64,000 bases of DNA, taken from Puccinia triticina (taxonomy: Eukaryota > Basidiomycota > Pucciniomycetes > Pucciniales > Pucciniaceae). Position 1 is the stretch's first letter. Each line of letters begins with the position of its first letter. The stretch lies in the NCBI RefSeq assembly GCF_026914185.1, contig NC_070559.1:7361501-7425500 (forward strand). The letters run 5' to 3'. The notes under the pieces are model-generated. The model searched no databases, was not told the DNA's origin, and saw only the letters and a program-made list of their open reading frames with translations. This document shows positions 59,001 to 64,000 of this stretch, piece by piece. A program made the translations under genes and the position numbers.

Positions 59001-60821
59001 TGCCAAACAATGAGGTAATGGATTCTGCAGGAGGGGATATCAGTTGCACAGCAATATATGCATGTGTTGCACTGCCTGCCAAACAATGATGTAATTGATT
59101 CTGCAGGCAGGCTCCTTGAACACCTTATCTGCCTGCATATGCTGCACTGCATGATATCATGTGTTGCTAGGTGACCCAAACAACCTTCCGTAACCTACCA
59201 TATGCCTGCATGTCCAGCTGTTGCCTTCTTCCATCCAGAATATTGGGGGTCAAAGCCTCTCCTCCCACCTTGCTCCATCCTTCCTTCTTCCTCCTCCCTA
59301 ATTAATACTTGCATCCATATCCCATCATACTGAATCCTAGACCCTTATAAAGTAATATACCACCCTCATAAAGATAATGTACCCTTATACAAATAATATA
59401 CCCTTATAACATTGCCTTACTTGATACACCACACCATCCTCCCTTCCATTCCTGGTTGAGACATGTGCTCCCAATACCTTCCACCTCTTCTATTGATAAC
59501 ACCCTTCCACCTCCCTGCCATCCTACCTAGTAATGGTCCTCCATTCCATCCCTGATCATGCCGTCCATCCTACATGATCCTAGTCTGCCGTTCCATCCGT
59601 GCTAACACTATCCCTCATCCATCTGTCTGTAATGAATCCATTCCTCCCATCAACTCATACACTGCTTGTATTATATATAACTTCCTCCTCTTATAATGAA
59701 TGGTAGTTGTATCTATGCTGTCCCAATAACTCTACAATGTGCTTTTGGCATTGTCACGCCAATGGAGCACCACAACGGTATTGAACATTTTTAACAATAT
59801 CACTCTTCAAGCATAAAACGCAGGCTCAGCTCGCTTAGCAAACATAGTAGTGTACATTGACCAAATCACCAACCACCTATCCACCGTTATTAGCAACCTT
59901 AAATACCCGCCAGCATTGAGGAATGCCTGCCGGGTTGGAATCAAGATAACGAATAAATACTATAGCCTGACTGACAATTCACCTCTTTACAGGATCGCAA
60001 TATGTATGTATTTTTTTCCTTTCATGATCGTCTAGAAGTCAACCTGCTTACATACCTTGTTTCAGTGCTGCACCCGTCGTTTAAGGATGAGTACTTCAAG
60101 CTGGCAAACTGGGATCCATCATGGACAGCTGAAGCCATACGCCTTGCCCAAGAGATGTGGGTATCAAATTATAAGCCCCGACCGATCACCCCTGCCTCAT
60201 CTGCACAAACTGCTAGCTCAAAGGTGAGTACATTTATTTAATACTATCCGGAGTACCTTGGCTCCTCTGGTTGACCAATTGAATGTATTTTGTCTTGTTT
60301 TTTCACAGCCCAAGACCGGAATGCTTGCCGGCCTTGGAAATGCCGCTGCTGCCCGAGGTGGTGACTTATCATCCGACCCATTGGACAAGTGGCTTCGTGG
60401 AGGACTTGTGCTCAACGGCGACGAACCTGTGGATCCTCTCCAGTGGTGGATCCAACAGAAACGGTCTGGCAACACCCATGGCGGCCTGGTACACATGGCG
60501 CTGGATGTTCTATCCTGCCCAGGTGAGCTGAATCTTTACCTACCAAATCCTAGGTTCAATTTTATCTGATTGATCTACATATTTTTAGCCACATTGGTCG
60601 ATGTGGAGCGATCATTTAGCTTTGGTCTGGATCATGTTTTGGCAAAGAGACACCGACTTGCACCTCAATCTTTGAGTAGAGGTATGACTGTTGCCTTCTA
60701 CTCAAAGAACAACAAGATCAAACCGGGTACCTTGGCCAATTGGAAACAGGCACTTAAGAACGACAACAGGACTAATCTGAAGGCCAAGAGAAAGGTAATA
60801 GCTTTGGATGAAGAGGAATAG
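56094..60821 (+). pseudogene. hAT transposase, interrupted copy
   Basis: Exon-like blocks run in order from MARGRN (56094). They include a central LHPTVVKHLPNP, AHNGALYLGIDTWQS, ICGIVSNNAKNN and HWIQCFAHILNLIVQAIL (typical hAT catalytic-domain context), YIDQITNHLSTVISNL, LRNACRVG, LHPSFKDEYFKLANW, DPLDKWLRGGLVLNG and the dimerisation block TLVDVERSFSFGLDHVLAKRH, ending at 60821. Stops occur at 56112 (TGA), 57118 (TGA) and inside LQA-stop-NAGSARLAN near 59817 (TAA). The frame is further split by the insertion at 58218-59779. Not functional as written. Confidence 0.85.
58218..59779 (-). mobile_element. LTR-like insertion (about 1.56 kb) in the hAT gene
   Basis: The host coding sequence DLAT-V is followed directly by LNIFNNITLQ if this block and one copy of CAACGGT (58211-58217, 59773-59779) are removed, so it is a clean insertion with a 5-7 bp duplication. 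The block has no genes. On the minus strand it has a TATATAAGG box near 58895 preceded by GCTAAATTCCCTCAC, and the same promoter-like order occurs on the plus strand at about 63465-63490. Inside are a 100-bp direct repeat (58555 and 58670) and a 75-bp tandem duplication (58960-59105). A solo LTR is likely; exact ends are uncertain by a base or two. Confidence 0.75.
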
Positions 60822-61047
60822 TTGTCATCAGCTTTGTAGATAGTTAGTCAATACTATCACATAGATTTTTTTTATTAAAATCATATTTATTAAAAAAAAA
60901 GCGCGCAAAGTACCGCCGGTACCTGCCCCAAGTACCGCTGGTACCCGCCAGGCGGTGCCGGGTGCGGTACTTGGTCCCTACTTTGGGCAAAAAACGCAAC
61001 CGGTACCCGGGTGTAAATTGTACCCGGGTCCAAATTGTTATTCTCTA

Positions 61048-61420
61048 GCTGAGCATCAGCTGAGCCAAGGCTGTTCCACAGATGAGCATGAGATGTTACT
61101 GGAGTGTTCAGAAAAGATTGATCCAAAGCTGAAAATCAGCTGAACCAATACTGGTCCAAAGCTGAGCATTGGATGGGCCAATGATAGTCCTAATCTGAGT
61201 CTAAGCTGAGTCATGACTGGACTAAAGCTGAGAATCAGCTGGGCCTGGACTGGTTCAAAGCTGAGCATGAGCTGGACACCAAAGCTGAGCATGAGCTGGG
61301 AACCAAAGCTGAGCATGAGCTGGGCACCAAAGCTGAGCATGAGCTGGAAGCAAAAGCTGAGTATCAGCTGACCAGAAATGAGGATTAGTGGTGCCCAGCC
61401 AAAACTGAGGATCTCCTGTG
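61048..61420. repeat. Minisatellite, right part
   Basis: It continues the array of 55440-55829 with gctgagcatcagctgagccaagg units. From about 61260 it changes to a 26-bp variant (aaagctgagcatgagctgg). Confidence 0.75.
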
Positions 61421-63549
61421 GAAATTCTGAAAGGTAAGTAGATGGGGGGGGGGGGGGGGGAGATGTGGTTAGATGGTGGGTAGCCCGCTGGCGCTGGCAT
61501 GATGTCACTTGTCATCAAGTGACTTTTTTTTCCTGGTGAAAATACCACAAAAACCCCATTCTTCTCAGGCCACAACCCCGTTACATGTTGTGGTGATCAA
61601 TTCTGGAACTCGTGTCAAATTGTCCACGGAGCAATCAGTGCGGCTCACAGGCGGTGCAGAACGGAGCGCACAACTGAAGGCGGCGGCGCGCGGAGCTTGA
61701 CGGCGCAACTGGACTCAGACTAAGCAGGCCAGCGAGGACTGGATAGCAGAGGTGGTGATTGGGGGAAGCTGTGGCAGACAGAAGGGCAGCGTGTGGGATC
61801 CTGACATCATAGGCTAGACAGGGGCGTGGAAGCTAGAGAGAGGATTTTGACGGCGGTCAAAGGCGAGCGGCAGAGACGACAGGAGTTGGCGGATGACATG
61901 CGTTTGTGTATAGCGCTTGGCGGATGACAAGTGTGCGTGTGTGAACAGAGTTAGCGGATGGCGTGCGTGGGAGGCGGGCGGAGGATATCTTTTAGTTCTC
62001 TTCCTTTTCTCTATAAAACCACAGTGGTGGAGGGAGGATTCTGTATCATACTCCCCACAGACTCTCTTTTTACGGTTTTTACTTTACTTTGCGGATTGTT
62101 GTGCTTCTTTTACTTTGCGTACATTGCGGACTTGCTTTATGTGTTACGGTTGTGCGTGCTTTACGGCTGTTTTCTTGCGATTGTTGCATAGTTATCTCCT
62201 TTCTGTGGCGGAGCTTTATTTTACTGTTTACTTTGCGGAGCTAGATTATTTTACGTTCTTTACTTTATTTATCCCACTCAGAGCCCTACAACGCGGCAGA
62301 GCTGTGGAGCGGAGTTTCTCCAGATCACCCAACTTCACCCAGGAATCATCTTGGAGCAGCGGAGGTCCTGACATTTCTACGTAGTGACCTCTTTTGTTCA
62401 TCACAATGTAAGCCAAGCTCGGGGTTGGATTGGTGTCAAGGATTGCTTGTGCCCTCCTTGGCCCAACCCATGCAACTCCGCGGGCAGGCCAACCCAGCCA
62501 AAATGCCACATTTGTGGATTTGACAGAGCCCCGTGGTTGAAATACCATTGGGCGTGTGTCCCAGCCAACCACGGCTGTCCCTGAGCCCCGGCCCAATGTT
62601 GTTCTCTGGTTGAGCCCACATTGGTCCAACCAAGAAAGAAAAAATAAGATTAGTTTTCTGTGCCTCTTTCCATGTATGAAAGAGGCTCCATAGGTGAGAA
62701 ATAAAAAAAAGGATCTTAACAAGTTGCCCTCTGACAATATTTGAGGAAAACATGAATTTATCATGCTAAATAGGTATTATTGGAAAGGATCTTAACAAGT
62801 TGCCCTCTGACAATATTTGAGGAAAACATGAATTTATCATGCTAAATAGGTATTATTGGCTAGAATGGCATGAACATGTTGGATGGTGTAGTCAGTCCTC
62901 TTGGCCAGTCATGCCCCCATCATTGCTAGGGACTGGGTTTGAATTGTGGCAGGCAGGTAATTTTTGCCCGCCCAGACTCAAGATGCTCACTGGAGCCGCA
63001 CTGTGGCGCCCACGGCAGGCCAACATTGTGGTAGACGGAAAGGTTCCACTACATCAAAAATAAAAAAAATTCTTTGTCTCCTTCTCTTTACATACTATTC
63101 ATCAGGAATCGCGGACTCTGGTGCAAGGACGGGACTCTACAGGACTAGAAGTACATTCCAAGCTACATATACACCTCACCTCCTATTACAACCTCACGTT
63201 TACATACACAACCCAGCTTCTGGACAGCTACACATACTCATTTGCACTGCATAGTTACATTTTAAATTAGTGGATTTTCACAACTGAAAGCTGCAGGTGA
63301 CATCATAGAAGTACCACATTAAATCCCTCATGTTCTGACCAATCATAGTCACTCATTCAGATGTTTGTACCTTCTATGTGTCATGTACATTTCTGACCAA
63401 CCACATTCACTCATTCAGTTTCCCTGCAGCTAAAATCCCTCATACAGGGCTTCCTTGTAGCTAAATTCCCTCACATTTGTCTATATAAGGATCTCTCTCC
63501 CCCCCCTCAGTTGTCTTTTCCTCAGTTCAGTACCCACCTATCACATACC
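61421..63549. other. Repeat-rich region with LTR-like promoter sequences
   Basis: No gene is supported. It has a G20-type run near 61446 and a TATA-like ctataaaacc at about 62011 with tandem tttactttgcgg words after it. A 76-bp tandem duplication starting ggatcttaacaagttgccc spans 62711-62862. A second promoter-like block (TAAATTCCCTCACATTTG then CTATATAAGG) at about 63465 matches the LTR-like insertion at 58218-59779 in inverted orientation. Confidence 0.5.
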
Positions 63550-64000
63550 CAACAGTGGGTCAGCTACGCTACCATAGCTGTTAGCGTAGCGTAGCGCAGC
63601 GCAAATGCGCTATTTTTCAGCGTAGTGTTAGCGCAATCGCGCGCATCTGCGCTAACGCTACGCGCACAGGGTGCAAAGCTGTTTTAGCTTTTAGTGTAGC
63701 GTCGCGCAGATTCGCGCAATGGCGCTAACGCTGAGAACACAGGGTGCAAAAGAGCGTTTGCTACGCTGCGCTACAGCGCTTTTTGAGGCAAAAAAGGCCT
63801 TCCGCTAAAAGAGCCTTAGCGCAACGAAGCGGCTGTAGTGTAGCGCTAACGCTGGACAAAAATTGGCGTGCTGTTAGCGCCGCTGAAAATTAGCGCAGCG
63901 TAGCGGCGCTAACAGCGCGCTAACGCTATTCAAAAAAGGCCAGTGCTTTTTGCCGCTACGCTAAACGTTAGGGCGAAAATAGCGTAGTTTAGCGTAGCGG
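63550..64000. mobile_element. CAACA-family GC-rich element, copy 3, cut by window end
   Basis: Starts CAACAGTGGGTCAGCTACGC and continues with GCGTAGC/GCTAACGC words like copies 1 and 2 but clearly more diverged. The right end is outside the window, so the duplication (left flank ACATACC) cannot be checked. Confidence 0.85.

Larger units (their letters stand above)
55830..61047. mobile_element. Complete hAT DNA transposon, 5.2 kb
   Basis: TAGAGAATAACAATTTGGAC at the left and the inverse at the right form a perfect TIR of at least 22 bp. It fits the hAT YARNG start and is flanked by the 8-bp duplication GCTGAGCA (55822-55829 and 61048-61055). GC-rich subterminal blocks (GTACCCGG, GCGGTGCCGGGTGC) lie inside both ends. 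It carries one transposase gene on the plus strand, decayed and split by an LTR-like insertion. Confidence 0.95.

Overview
The window looks like TE-rich chromosomal DNA of a basidiomycete, most likely a rust fungus (Pucciniales, Puccinia-like). The reasons are short GT-AG introns of about 60-110 bp, a white-collar-1 photoreceptor without a GATA zinc finger (the basidiomycete form), CxC/KDZ transposons, rust-type hAT elements and a very high repeat load. The species call is an inference. Exon coordinates for the host genes were worked out by hand from splice sites, reading phase and family motifs.

Host genes sit in two islands. Island 1 (about 4.1-21.7 kb) holds guanylate kinase (+, 5 exons), a mitochondrial-type 3-ketoacyl-CoA thiolase (+, 4 exons), an Slh1/ASCC3-like ribosome-quality-control helicase (-, 16 exons) and a ZIFL/YCR023C-like MFS transporter with a very long central loop (+, 8 exons). 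Island 2 (39.2-42.5 kb) is a single wc-1-like LOV photoreceptor gene (-).

Most of the rest is mobile DNA, much of it nested and with readable target-site duplications (TSDs). KDZ element 1 (22489-31176, TSD CTTTAGGC) lies inside a small MITE and carries a 133-bp MITE in its own left terminal inverted repeat (TIR). Its genes are decayed. KDZ element 2 (42913-50789, TSD AATTACTG, 182-bp TIRs with two differences) has an apparently intact 974-aa transposase and an accessory gene with one homopolymer frameshift; it sits about 0.4 kb upstream of wc-1. A complete hAT element (55830-61047, TSD GCTGAGCA) is inserted in a 33-bp minisatellite and is itself split by an LTR-like insertion. A Helitron remnant (32.0-33.5 kb) is split by a GC-rich foldback element, a 2.3-kb foldback element (33963-36309) is split by a solo LTR, and there are Tc1/mariner and further hAT fragments.

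The most distinctive non-genic signal is a family of short elements with TIRs starting CAACA and 7-bp TSDs. Five have both ends (1632, 2251, 2958, 32802, 51659) and a sixth runs off the right edge (63550). Their interiors are made of endlessly varied short words such as GCGTAGC. Other signals are a 170-bp-arm hairpin downstream of wc-1, a 43-copy T7C array, an Slh1 second helicase cassette that has lost its motifs, and nonsense codons in decayed transposons that often fit TCGA to TTGA change.
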